Source: Nostoc parmelioides FACHB-3921 (GTDB lineage: Bacteria; Cyanobacteriota; Cyanobacteriia; Cyanobacteriales; Nostocaceae). Taken from it: a DNA stretch of 33,019 nucleotides. Numbering within the stretch: the stretch's first letter is position 1; each line of letters opens with the position of its first letter. Made by a program: the position numbers and the translations under genes. Of this stretch, positions 6,467 to 14,428 are shown piece by piece. The stretch covers positions 1-33,019 of the forward strand of contig NZ_JACJQL010000064.1 in assembly GCF_014696625.1 (NCBI RefSeq). Reading direction: 5' to 3'. The notes under the pieces were generated by a model, which had not been told where the DNA came from, did not search any database, and saw nothing but the letters and a program-made list of their open reading frames with translations.

Positions 6467-8455
6467 ATGCTCCACCCAACCATGCCACAGGACTTTTCTG
6501 GTCAAAATCTTCGTGGGCGCTCCTTCAAAGGTCAAAACCTTGAGGGGGCAAATTTTAGTTATGCAGATATTCGTAGTACAGATTTTACAGGGGCGAATCT
6601 AAAGAATGCACACTTTAGCAAGGCAGATATCCGAGGAGCAAAATTTATAAACGCTATCTTGATAGGAGCCGACTTTAGTGATGCAACAGCTGGACAAAAA
6701 AAGTATTGGGTAATTTTCGTAATAATTGTTTCTTTCTTACTCTTTTGGTTGTCAGGATTTAGCTATAGTTTAGTTGGACAATTAGTAGCACTAAACTTTA
6801 GAATTGACTTCTTGGAAAATACAGCTTTTAATTGGCTTGCTATACTTATAATAATTCCCTTTTTTATTATAACAACTCGTCAAATTGTAATTCTAATTTT
6901 AGGAATTATTTTTATTATTGCTGCGCCATTAGGCATTGTTAAAATACTACAGTCCTTTAATATTACCAATCCAGCTCTTGATGTCTTTGTTGGAGTTATT
7001 GTCGCGGTCATTGCTTTTCTTTGTGTAGTAGAAATAATTATAGTAATCATGCAAATTCCAATAATTAATACTTACATAGGATGGCATACTTGGCTAATAA
7101 ACAAAAAAAATAATTTGGTACAAGATCGGATATACTCATTTGCTATTGCCTTTGCTACTACAGGAGGTACAAGCTTCCGCTTCGCTAATTTAACAGATGC
7201 TAAATTTATAAGAGCTAAACTTAAAGCTACAGATTTTCGAGATGCTACACTAACGCAAACAGATTTTTTTCATGCTAAGATGCTCTACTATATTCGCCCA
7301 GGAAAAACTTACCTTCAAAACATAAAGCTTTGTGAAGTCCTAGTTACTAGATTGGGAAAAGGGAAAAAGTTTGACCATCAATATTTACGAGAGGTAAATT
7401 TCCAAAAAGCTGATTTGAAAGATGCCAGTTTTATTGGTACAGATTTGAGCGGGGCCAACTTACAAGATGCAGATTTATCCAGGGCGAAATTAGTACAGAC
7501 ACAACTTAATGGAACTGATTTAACAGGGGCTACTCTCACCGGGGCATACATTCAAGATTGGGGCATTACCACTGACACAAAATTTGATGGGGTGCGGTGT
7601 GAATACGTTTATATGCGACTGCCCACCAAAGAGAACCCTGACCCCCTCCGCAAGCCAGATAACAACAAAGAAGTGTTTGCAGATGGGGAGTTTGGCGATT
7701 TCATTAAACCAATTTTCGACACCCTAGACCTCTACCACAACCAAGGTGTTGACCCCAGAGCGATCGCAATTTCCTTTAAGCAATTAGCAGAGAATCACCC
7801 GGAAGCTGACCTGCGAATTGTCGGTATGGAAGTGCGAGGTGAAGATAAGTTGTTGCTTCGTGCTAAGACCGCAGCTACGGCAGATAAGTCCCAACTAAGT
7901 GCAGAATATGTTGCTACTTATAACGAGATAAAAGGCTTGCCAGAGCGAGAAATAAAATTACTTTTAGCAGAAAAAGATAATCAAATCCGCAGATTAGAGA
8001 ATATGGTAATGACGGCACTTGAGCGTCCTAGTTTTTATTCAAACACCCAAATAGAAAAGGTAAATACAATGACTAATAATCCTGGTGGAATTTCTCAAAA
8101 TGTAAGTGGTGGTAATGTGTATGGTGGGATGCAAGCTTCCCAGGGTAATAATAACGTGCAAACATCAACCACTTATTCTTCATCAGAACAAAAACAAAAC
8201 CTTGCAGAAGCCGCAACAGAAATTCAGGCATTGCTAGAGCAATTAAGCCAGTCTTATCCTACCAATACCAACTCTGAAAAAATGGTATTTGCAATAGAAG
8301 CCAAGAAACACGTCGAAAATAACCCAACTTTAATGAAGAAAATAATTAGTGCTTTAGAGGCAGGTAGTACGGCTGCTCTAGAACAACTTCTTAGTCATCC
8401 CGCAGCAAGTTTTGTAATTGGAGCCTTCGAGGATTTCAAAAATAACTCCAAGTAA
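6467..8455 (+). CDS. Membrane pentapeptide-repeat protein with C-terminal Gly/Asn/Gln motif and helical domain
   Basis: A 662-aa protein. Residues about 8-74 are pentapeptide repeats (A(D/N)LXX pattern, e.g. NLEGANFSYADIRSTDF). Four transmembrane helices follow (about 80-103, 121-137, 139-163, 171-198). A second pentapeptide block covers about 235-265 and a third about 310-365. Next come a conserved-looking soluble domain (about 390-490) and a coiled coil near 495-520. A Gly/Asn/Gln-rich motif lies at about 539-563 (GGISQNVSGGNVYGG...QGNNN), then a helical C-terminal domain (about 575-662). The next gene, a NACHT ATPase, has a similar motif at its N-terminus. Sharing such a motif is how some NLR sensors recruit effectors. 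I infer that this protein is the membrane-located partner or effector of the NACHT protein. No enzyme motif is seen. Confidence 0.75.
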   Translation: MLHPTMPQDFSGQNLRGRSFKGQNLEGANFSYADIRSTDFTGANLKNAHFSKADIRGAKFINAILIGADFSDATAGQKKYWVIFVIIVSFLLFWLSGFSYSLVGQLVALNFRIDFLENTAFNWLAILIIIPFFIITTRQIVILILGIIFIIAAPLGIVKILQSFNITNPALDVFVGVIVAVIAFLCVVEIIIVIMQIPIINTYIGWHTWLINKKNNLVQDRIYSFAIAFATTGGTSFRFANLTDAKFIRAKLKATDFRDATLTQTDFFHAKMLYYIRPGKTYLQNIKLCEVLVTRLGKGKKFDHQYLREVNFQKADLKDASFIGTDLSGANLQDADLSRAKLVQTQLNGTDLTGATLTGAYIQDWGITTDTKFDGVRCEYVYMRLPTKENPDPLRKPDNNKEVFADGEFGDFIKPIFDTLDLYHNQGVDPRAIAISFKQLAENHPEADLRIVGMEVRGEDKLLLRAKTAATADKSQLSAEYVATYNEIKGLPEREIKLLLAEKDNQIRRLENMVMTALERPSFYSNTQIEKVNTMTNNPGGISQNVSGGNVYGGMQASQGNNNVQTSTTYSSSEQKQNLAEAATEIQALLEQLSQSYPTNTNSEKMVFAIEAKKHVENNPTLMKKIISALEAGSTAALEQLLSHPAASFVIGAFEDFKNNSK

Positions 8456-8474
8456 ATATTAACCTCAATAGAAA

Positions 8475-8515
8475 ACACCAAACGAGTTTAGAAGAGTCTT
8501 TGCTGCGTTTGGTGT
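8475..8515 (+). terminator. Stem-loop between pentapeptide and NACHT genes
   Basis: ACACCAAACG (8475-8484) is the exact inverse of CGTTTGGTGT (8506-8515), with a 21-nt loop, followed by the A/T-rich GAAAAATATTTTATTT. It may partly terminate or attenuate transcription between the two genes, which are 96 bp apart. Confidence 0.5.
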
Positions 8516-8551
8516 GAAAAATATTTTATTTATTACTATCAAATTTTTACT

Positions 8552-10516
8552 ATGAATCAGCCGAAGTCTCCTGATGATAATCAAGCATCTTCCCCTGAAC
8601 CTGGGATAAGACAGGAGTCTAATAATTCAACGTTCGGTGCTGGACAGCAGGCTGCAATAGGTACAGGTAATATCCAAAATCAGGGAAACAATAACTGGTT
8701 AGGTAATACCTTGAATTTTTTCTTTGGCCAGCAGACAACAACACCAGTAGGCAACCCTGCTCGACCAAAGAATGAACGGATACTATTAGCAGCAGTCAAA
8801 GAAGAAGTTACAGCACGGTTAAGGCAATCTTTGCACAATGCCGTGCTGATTAATTTAGGTAAGGAATCACAATCGCAGCAGGTAAAACGCCCTTGGGATG
8901 CAGAGATAAAAATTGGCTTAAAGCCTGCTGAACCTCTCTCAGATACCACAACAATTTTGGAAATTTTTGACTTCCAAGAAAATGCAGGTAAACTGTTAAT
9001 TTTAGGTGCGCCAGGGGCAGGTAAGACCACGACACAATTAGAACTGGCTCAACTTTTAGTTAGCCGTGCAGAAGAACAGCCTGATTATCCCGTTCCTGTT
9101 TTATTCAACTTATCTTCTTGGAAAGATGACCGACAATCTATAGCTGATTGGTTGGTGGCAGAACTCAAATCCAAGTATGGTGTTCCAAAAAAGCTTGGTC
9201 AAGAGTTGGTAAATAACCAACAATTCCTGCCACTGCTTGATGGTTTAGATGAACTTGAACCACAACGCCAAGAACTTTGTGTCCAAGTAATTAATCAGTT
9301 TATAGCTGGCGAGAATAGACCGCTTTATCTAGTTGTTTGTAGTCGGAATGAAGAATATAATAACTACTCTACTCAATTACAACTTAACGGTGCTATCTAC
9401 TTACAGCCTTTAACTAACAATCAAATTTGTGATTATCTAACGTCTATAAATTATATAGAACTGTGGTCAACCATAAGTAGCGACATAGATTTACTAGAGT
9501 TAGTTAAAACTCCCTTACTACTCAGCATTACTGTTTTAGCGTCTCAAGAAATATCTGTTGAAGAATGGCAGCGTTTGAACTCTACAGAAAACCGTCTTCA
9601 ATACTTGTTAGATGCTTATGTAGGGCGGATGTTGACACGAACTTTGAACAGTAGAGCATATTTAAAAATCAAACCTCCTCATGCCAGACAAACCCGAATG
9701 TGGCTTACTTGGTTAGCTCAACAAATGCAGCAAGAATCTAAAACTGAGTTTTTAATTGAAGAAATACAGCCTTATTGGTTAGAAAATACTATTCTCAAAA
9801 AAAAATATAAATTACTTTTGTCTCTAATTAGTGGATTATTTTTTGCGAGAAGTGTAACTCCATTGTTTGGTTTTTTTGAAATATTTTATGCCTTATTAAT
9901 TGGATTTTTATTTTGCGGTTTTTTGTCTATTTTAGTTTCAGAGTCAATCGTTATTAGAGAAGATATTTATGTTCAAAAAAATCTGATAAATATTTTGATA
10001 AATTTGTTATTTTTTTGGATATTTGTAAGCATTTTCGGAGTATATTGGGCGCTTTCTGTCGGATTTATTATTGCTTTTTTTGGAAAGGAAACTAAAACAG
10101 TAGAAATAAATAAAAAAAGTCCAAATCAAGGTATTAAGAGTTCTGCTATAAATGCTGTTACTATAACTCTACTTATTGGATTAATGGGCAGTACTGGTCT
10201 AACAATTGTATTTCTTCTGCTTGGTATTTATCCTTTTACAAATCTACTTGATGCAGTCCTCTTTTTAATTGTTACGATTGGAGGATATTTGAGTATAGGA
10301 GTACCTTTTGGAATTATGTTCGGCGGTTTTGCTTGTATTCAACACTTCACCCTCCGCCTCATCCTCTACCGCAACGGCTACATCCCTTGGAACTACGCCC
10401 GCTTCCTCGACTACTCCACCGAGCGATTATTCCTCCAACGTGTTGGTGGACGCTACCGCTTCATCCACAAACTACTGCAAGACCACTTCGCGCAAATGGA
10501 GTTCAGGCGGGATTAG
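8552..10516 (+). CDS. NACHT-family STAND ATPase with C-terminal membrane segments
   Basis: A 654-aa protein. The NACHT ATPase has Walker A GAPGAGKTT (residues 152-160) and Walker B LPLLDGLDELE (about 226-236), the acidic signature typical of NACHT. Residues 28-52 form a Gly/Asn/Gln-rich stretch (FGAGQQAAIGTGNIQNQGNN) like the motif near the C-terminus of the upstream pentapeptide protein. Four or more hydrophobic segments span about residues 420-590. The C-terminus (FLQRVGGRYRFIHKLLQDHF) has a pattern seen at the end of cyanobacterial NACHT proteins. From about 10320 the DNA becomes more GC-rich and codon use shifts, suggesting a different history for the last 65 codons. STAND NTPases are signalling switches that oligomerise on ATP binding. 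There is no obvious repeat sensor domain, so sensing may occur at the membrane. Defence or cell death is a plausible role. Confidence 0.8.
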   Translation: MNQPKSPDDNQASSPEPGIRQESNNSTFGAGQQAAIGTGNIQNQGNNNWLGNTLNFFFGQQTTTPVGNPARPKNERILLAAVKEEVTARLRQSLHNAVLINLGKESQSQQVKRPWDAEIKIGLKPAEPLSDTTTILEIFDFQENAGKLLILGAPGAGKTTTQLELAQLLVSRAEEQPDYPVPVLFNLSSWKDDRQSIADWLVAELKSKYGVPKKLGQELVNNQQFLPLLDGLDELEPQRQELCVQVINQFIAGENRPLYLVVCSRNEEYNNYSTQLQLNGAIYLQPLTNNQICDYLTSINYIELWSTISSDIDLLELVKTPLLLSITVLASQEISVEEWQRLNSTENRLQYLLDAYVGRMLTRTLNSRAYLKIKPPHARQTRMWLTWLAQQMQQESKTEFLIEEIQPYWLENTILKKKYKLLLSLISGLFFARSVTPLFGFFEIFYALLIGFLFCGFLSILVSESIVIREDIYVQKNLINILINLLFFWIFVSIFGVYWALSVGFIIAFFGKETKTVEINKKSPNQGIKSSAINAVTITLLIGLMGSTGLTIVFLLLGIYPFTNLLDAVLFLIVTIGGYLSIGVPFGIMFGGFACIQHFTLRLILYRNGYIPWNYARFLDYSTERLFLQRVGGRYRFIHKLLQDHFAQMEFRRD

Positions 10517-10939
10517 GAAGATACAACCAACTTACGCAGGGGAAATCATAGTCAATTCCTTGTGGAAACGAGGGAGATCGCACTCTTGGCAGGCGGTTAC
10601 GCCATCGCCTGACTTGTGCCAACTCTGATATCAACTCTGATATCAATGCCCCACCAGAGTAAGCGATTGCTTCGGGAGCAGCTAACCCAAAGTTAGTGCT
10701 AAAAATCAGCAATCAAGTCGCCACTACAAGGAGTAACCCCCAAGCCTTATATAGAGAAAGTATAGATATTTGCCAAACTTATGAATGGGTGTGAAAAGTC
10801 GGTTTTGATGGGTGCGAATGATAAGCGTGACTTAACTGAGGTAATTTTCGGGGTGGTTATTCACGAGATAATCAGGGTTTGGGACGATGAGAACTGTTGG
10901 TATTTAACCGTATAATACGAACAGTTGTGAATAGTCAAA
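10517..10939. other. Intergenic region with small repeats
   Basis: This 423-bp stretch holds a hairpin (CAGGCG 10590-10595 with CGCCTG 10606-10611) and a tandem duplication of AACTCTGATATC (10621-10632, 10633-10644). A 20-bp element AACCCCCAAGCCTTATATAG (10735-10754) is nearly the same as 5514-5534, and a possible 44-codon gene lies at 10781-10915. No other clear gene or promoter is seen. Confidence 0.55.
10781..10915 (+). CDS. Possible small protein upstream of integrase (44 aa)
   Basis: An ATG-to-TAA frame of 44 codons (MNGCEKSVLMGANDKRDLTE...) ends 24 bp before the recombinase gene, on the same strand. It has a central hydrophobic stretch (VIFGVVIHEII). No strong ribosome-binding site precedes it and no family is recognised. 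Position directly before a recombinase is its main support; it may be chance. Confidence 0.3.
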   Translation: MNGCEKSVLMGANDKRDLTEVIFGVVIHEIIRVWDDENCWYLTV

Positions 10940-11521
10940 ATGCTGGTACGTCGTAAGAATAAGGATTACAGGTCACGGGAATATCTTACAGTACGGGAGG
11001 TAAACAGCATACTACGAGCTGCAAAAGTTTATGGACGGTACAAGGTGAGGAACTATGCCCTGGTACTGTTAATATTTCGCCACGGGCTGCGGGTGTCGGA
11101 GGCTTGCGATTTGCGATGGGATGCGATTTCGTTTTTAGATGAAGAGATTTTTATCACCCGTAAAAAAGGGAGTGATAGCGGGGTTCATCCGTTGCCTGTG
11201 GATGAGATAGAGGCATTGAAAGAATTAAAAGAATTAGAAATTGGTGGCAATTATGTTTTTATTGGGGAACGGGGAGAGAGGTTAACATCGGCGGCGGTAC
11301 AAAGATTGCTGACTAGGTTGGGGGAAGTCGCAGAATTAAATATTAAAATCCATCCGCACCAGTTACGCCATGCTTGCGGTTACTACCTTGTCAATGAAGG
11401 TCATAGTACAAGGTTTATCCAAGAGTTTTTGGGGCATCGGGACATCCGCCACACCGAAAAATATACCAAAGTAAATTCCAAACGCTTTTCTGGGATTAAG
11501 TGGAACACAATTGATGAGTAA
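10940..11521 (+). CDS. Small tyrosine recombinase (integrase catalytic domain only)
   Basis: A 193-aa site-specific recombinase. The full catalytic set is visible: R51 (HGLRVSEA), K75/K76 (ITRKKGSDSG), H140 and R143 (HPHQLRHACG), H166 (FLGHRDIRH) and nucleophile Y175 (TEKYTKV). The length matches the FimB/FimE class, which consists of the catalytic domain without the usual N-terminal arm-binding domain. Such enzymes invert or resolve short DNA segments, and on plasmids they may resolve multimers. No obvious recombination-site pair was found nearby. A remnant of a second tyrosine recombinase overlaps its 3' end. It looks intact and is probably active. Confidence 0.88.
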   Translation: MLVRRKNKDYRSREYLTVREVNSILRAAKVYGRYKVRNYALVLLIFRHGLRVSEACDLRWDAISFLDEEIFITRKKGSDSGVHPLPVDEIEALKELKELEIGGNYVFIGERGERLTSAAVQRLLTRLGEVAELNIKIHPHQLRHACGYYLVNEGHSTRFIQEFLGHRDIRHTEKYTKVNSKRFSGIKWNTIDE

Positions 11522-11660
11522 TGAACTGATAATCGCGTCGAATACCTTTGTGCGGTTGGGCATTGAGGGGGTTAGTACTCACAGCTTCAGGAGGACGGCG
11601 TTAACCAGGATGAGCGATGCGGGGATACCGTTGCGCCACATTCAGGAGATATCGATTTAA
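11514..11660 (+). pseudogene. Remnant of a second tyrosine recombinase
   Basis: An open frame starting inside the end of the preceding integrase gene encodes 48 residues ending THSFRRTALTRMSDAGIPLR, then HIQEISI and TAA. HSFRRTALTxMSxAGIPLRHIQEISGH is the classic box II region of cyanobacterial integrases. Here it stops right after EIS, so the GH motif and the catalytic tyrosine are missing. The N-terminal half is also absent. It is a leftover of a larger integrase, cut at about 11655, and points to a past integration or deletion at this place. It cannot be active. Confidence 0.8.
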
Positions 11661-11712
11661 AACACGCTCAATTGAAATACTCATTATTTTCCTCTATTGT
11701 ATTGTTAGTCCG

Positions 11713-12225
11713 TTAAATTTCCGGATTAATTACATTCTCTAAGCGATTAATTTCCTCCTTTGCCTCTCTGAGTAAATCATCCCAGTCATTGGGAGGATGT
11801 CCACTATCTAACATCTTCTGAAAAACTCGATAAGCATCTGTATTACTGTTATATGCCCGCTTAGAATTTTCATCATTAACCCAAGCGAAAACAATAATTT
11901 TACTCTCTTGGTGATATCTAAAAAATAGACGATATTGCTGAAAGAATTTAGCCCTAAACCAGTGTTTATAATCATCACCCAGCGTATTTCCTTGACGGTA
12001 TTCGCTACGGGTTGGGTCTTGAGGGATAACATCAAATGCTAATTTTACTATAGCTGCTAGACGCTTTGTAGCATTTTTCTTTTTATAATCTTGAGGATAT
12101 TTCTGACGCAAAGATTCAACCTGGATAAAAAGTTCCTCAAGCTGATTAAGAAATAGAGAATGGGCAAATATATTCCATCCATTAATCACTAATGGCTGAT
12201 TTGTAGAAGAACTAATTTCAGACAA
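11713..12225 (-). CDS. yhaV: YhaV-family toxin (ribosome-dependent mRNA interferase) of a type II TA pair
   Basis: A 170-aa protein with strong resemblance to YhaV, the RNase toxin of the PrlF-YhaV (SohA-YhaV) system. Family signatures are visible: VINGWNIFAHSLFLNQLEEL near the start, KKNATKRLAAIVKLAFDVIP, RSEYRQGNTLGDDYKHWFRA and QQYRLFFRYH, followed by WVNDENSKRAYNSNTDAYRV and LDSGHPPNDWDDLL. The fold is RelE-like. The start is TTG at 12225, 2 bases past the antitoxin stop, and no in-frame ATG exists until far inside, so TTG or a nearby start must be used. The gene order (antitoxin first) is standard. Length and motifs are complete, so the toxin is probably active. Confidence 0.9.
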   Translation of the reverse strand: MSEISSSTNQPLVINGWNIFAHSLFLNQLEELFIQVESLRQKYPQDYKKKNATKRLAAIVKLAFDVIPQDPTRSEYRQGNTLGDDYKHWFRAKFFQQYRLFFRYHQESKIIVFAWVNDENSKRAYNSNTDAYRVFQKMLDSGHPPNDWDDLLREAKEEINRLENVINPEI

Positions 12226-12227
12226 AC

Positions 12228-12560
12228 CTACTCATCCTCATCTAAAAGTGGTTCATCAATATGAAAATCAACATCAGCAACTAAGGACTGAATACGACTG
12301 ACTAAATCAGAATTGATTGCTTTTAAATGTTGAGGATTTTTCTGAATATCTTCGGCGATAAAACGGAGAAACTGCTCAATAATTGGGTCATTTTCTGTTT
12401 GTTCAGCACGAGAAATCACTACCTGACCATCAGGTTGAATGGTGTAGCAGATTTTATCACGCTTATTCAAACCAAGAGCCTTACGAATAGGTTCCGGAAC
12501 AGTAGTTTGATAACGATCGGTAAGAGTAGATTCTGAACATAGGACTGGTTTTATAGCCAT
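12228..12560 (-). CDS. prlF: PrlF-family antitoxin (AbrB-like swapped-hairpin DNA-binding)
   Basis: I place the start at ATG 12560, giving 110 aa, close to the usual ~110 aa for PrlF; a longer reading to 12665 is possible. The N-terminal part STLTDRYQTTVPEPIRKALGL is the SpoVT/AbrB swapped-hairpin signature used for DNA binding. The C-terminal half would bind and neutralise YhaV. The stop is 2 nt from the toxin start, so the two genes form one operon. By family precedent the antitoxin alone or with toxin represses this promoter. On a plasmid the pair is expected to promote maintenance by killing plasmid-free cells. Confidence 0.87.
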   Translation of the reverse strand: MAIKPVLCSESTLTDRYQTTVPEPIRKALGLNKRDKICYTIQPDGQVVISRAEQTENDPIIEQFLRFIAEDIQKNPQHLKAINSDLVSRIQSLVADVDFHIDEPLLDEDE

Positions 12561-12677
12561 TGTCACTTTTAAATCTGTTGATTCAACTCCATCCTTAAGG
12601 TAATGCGATTGCATTGTCTTGTCAAGATGGAAATCAATTAACTTTAAGGGGGGGTAAATGAGCAATCGAACAGAAAC

Positions 12678-12932
12678 TTACGCGCTTGGAATTGATGAGC
12701 CGCTTTCAATACTGTAATCGCCAACGGATGTAATTACTTTCGCCAAAGGATCTGTAATTAAAGCTGTGAATCCCAAAACAGCAATTCCCCCCAGCATCCC
12801 TGCTGGCCCACACAGGAAGGCTAAAGCTGCGGTGATAGCAGCAACACCTGTAAAACCTGTAGTTGCCATTGTTACCACCAAGATGATAATAGGTAATCCC
12901 ACAGCCGCGACTTTTTTGACGACTTCATCCAT
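12678..12932 (-). CDS. Small Gly/Ala-rich hydrophobic membrane protein (84 aa)
   Basis: The protein MDEVVKKVAAVGLPIIILVV... has two long hydrophobic segments (about residues 11-31 and 36-62) rich in Gly, Ala and Thr, joined by a short CGP turn, and a polar tail. Small glycine/alanine-rich hydrophobic proteins can be pore-formers, holins or bacteriocin-like toxins, but no family is recognised with certainty. It lies on the same strand and 117 bp upstream of the PrlF/YhaV pair, so it may be part of the same maintenance module or transcribed alone. Function unknown. Confidence 0.55.
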   Translation of the reverse strand: MDEVVKKVAAVGLPIIILVVTMATTGFTGVAAITAALAFLCGPAGMLGGIAVLGFTALITDPLAKVITSVGDYSIESGSSIPSA

Positions 12933-13017
12933 ATCCTGTCAGCTTAAGATAAGGTTCATTCTGAAGTCTTTTTTAACACTTCTAGCGCATAAACTTGAGG
13001 AATTAAAATTTACCGAG

Positions 13018-13045
13018 TTGAAAAATGCCTTTTGTAAGGTACAAT
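13018..13045 (+). promoter_or_regulatory. Putative sigma-70-like promoter of parAB
   Basis: TTGAAA (13018-13023) and TACAAT (13040-13045) are separated by 16 bp. The -10 box ends 27 bp before the parA start at 13073, giving a short leader. Both boxes match the vegetative consensus in 5 of 6 positions. Confidence 0.5.
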
Positions 13046-13072
13046 CCGCCATCATAACTGAATGAGACTGCA

Positions 13073-13663
13073 ATGATTATTACTATCGCATCGTTTAAAG
13101 GGGGTGTAGGAAAATCTACCACAGCGATTCATCTCGCCGCCTACCTTGCTACCAAAGGTAAAACTGTACTAGCTGATGGTGATCTTAATCGCTCTGTATT
13201 ACATTGGTTTGAGCGTGGTAAAAGTCCTTTCAATGTTTACGATCATAGCGAAATAGAGCAAGCTGATGATTTTGAACATCTTGTTATTGATACTCCCGCC
13301 CGCCCTGCTAGTGATGAGTTGAAGGCATTAGCCAAATCTAGTGATTTACTGATAATTCCCACCCATCCCAGCACTTTCGCTTTAGAAGCGTTGATTGAAA
13401 CTGTGGGAGAACTAAATGAATTACCACCAGGACGTTTTAAAGTTCTACTGACTTGTGTTCCTCCTTCCCCCAGCCGTGACGGACACAAAGCCAAAGAAAG
13501 CCTTGAAAAATTTGGCTTACCCTTGTTTAAAACTTGGATCAGAAGAATGGCAGTTTACCTGAAAGCTGAAAATTTTGGAGTTCCAGTTTATATGGTAAAA
13601 GATGCTCGTGCTTCCGATGCCTGGAGCGATTATGAGGCAGTGGGCAAGGAAATTATCTCATGA
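13073..13663 (+). CDS. parA: ParA-family partition ATPase
   Basis: A 196-aa deviant Walker ATPase. KGGVGKSTT (residues 9-17) is the ParA/MinD signature, with the extra lysine at the start. LVIDTPAR is the Walker B region. The short length and lack of an N-terminal DNA-binding domain fit the type Ib ParA group. It would form gradients on the nucleoid and move plasmid copies through its partner ParB. The stop codon overlaps the parB ATG (ATGA), so expression is coupled. The operon looks complete, in contrast to the interrupted ParM system. Confidence 0.92.
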   Translation: MIITIASFKGGVGKSTTAIHLAAYLATKGKTVLADGDLNRSVLHWFERGKSPFNVYDHSEIEQADDFEHLVIDTPARPASDELKALAKSSDLLIIPTHPSTFALEALIETVGELNELPPGRFKVLLTCVPPSPSRDGHKAKESLEKFGLPLFKTWIRRMAVYLKAENFGVPVYMVKDARASDAWSDYEAVGKEIIS

Positions 13664-14421
13664 CCAATTTCGATAAAATTCTGGAAGTCGCTCAAAAACG
13701 ACAAGGGCAATCTCAAACACTAAAGCTTCAAGACTCTACAGTTTCACTGGAACAGATTAAAGACCGTGAGCAGGATACCCGACCTTTAAATCCAAAGCAC
13801 GTTGAATCTTTGGCAGAGTCAATTGCTGTTTTGGGACTGATAGAGCCATTGGTAATAGACAATCAATTTAGGTTACTAGCTGGAGGGCATCGGTTAGCCG
13901 CAATTCGATTGTTAAAGGAACAGCAGGTAGACAAGTATCTTTATCAGTTCCCAGACAATCGTATTCCTATCAGGATGTTGCCTTTTGATGCGGAGTCTGA
14001 CCCAGATTTGGCATTACAGGTAGAGATAGCAGAGAACGAGCAACGTAGGGACTATACACCAAATGAAGTGAGAGCTTTATCCGACCGTCTCCGCACTGCT
14101 GGATTTATTGACGTAAAGGGAAGACCCAAGAAAGGACAAAAGCCTTTAATGCCTGCCCTAGCAGTTGTAGTGGGTAAAAATCTTCGTACCGTACAAAGGT
14201 ATCTTGAAGCTAACCAAAATACTGATCCTGAAAAAAGTACGACATCTGTCGTACTTTTAAAGCAAGCGTCAACTAAGCTGAAACAGTGGCAGAAGATTGA
14301 GCCAAAAACACCCCAAGAGAAAGCTTTAGCCGAGCGTTTGCCAGAAATCATGAACTTGATTGAGAATGTTTTGAATAACGAGCAATCAAAAGATAAACCT
14401 GAACTCAAAGCAAAATACTAA
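13660..14421 (+). CDS. parB: ParB/Spo0J-family partition protein
   Basis: A 253-aa protein. The ParB N-terminal CTPase domain is visible: PLNPKHVESLAESIAVLGLI, then a GGHRLAAIR box (the GxxRxxA nucleotide-binding motif) and ENEQRRDYTPNE. A helix-turn-helix region follows (VVVGKNLRTVQRYLEA). Residues 192-201 (EKSTTSVVLL) are encoded by a 26-bp near-perfect palindrome, a second copy of which lies 8 bp after the stop codon. These palindromes may be the parS centromere bound by this protein. The C-terminus is basic and charged and would dimerise. It overlaps parA by 4 nt. Confidence 0.9.
   Translation: MTNFDKILEVAQKRQGQSQTLKLQDSTVSLEQIKDREQDTRPLNPKHVESLAESIAVLGLIEPLVIDNQFRLLAGGHRLAAIRLLKEQQVDKYLYQFPDNRIPIRMLPFDAESDPDLALQVEIAENEQRRDYTPNEVRALSDRLRTAGFIDVKGRPKKGQKPLMPALAVVVGKNLRTVQRYLEANQNTDPEKSTTSVVLLKQASTKLKQWQKIEPKTPQEKALAERLPEIMNLIENVLNNEQSKDKPELKAKY
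14233..14258. repeat. 26-bp palindrome inside parB, candidate parS site (copy 1)
   Basis: AAAAGTACGACA, a 2-bp spacer TC, and the perfect inverse TGTCGTACTTTT. The same 26 bp recur at 14429-14454. A long perfect palindrome beside and inside parB is the form of a ParB-binding centromere. This copy is in coding sequence, so it cannot be a simple terminator for parAB. Confidence 0.65.
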
Positions 14422-14428
14422 CCCTGAG

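Noticed and set aside
12561..12665. 35-codon longer start for PrlF
   Set aside because: It would give 145 aa; the family is about 110 aa, and the extension overlaps a promoter-like TTGACA.
12766..13065. Plus-strand frame over the small membrane protein gene
   Set aside because: Its reading is a shadow of the hydrophobic minus-strand gene, with proline-rich artefact composition.
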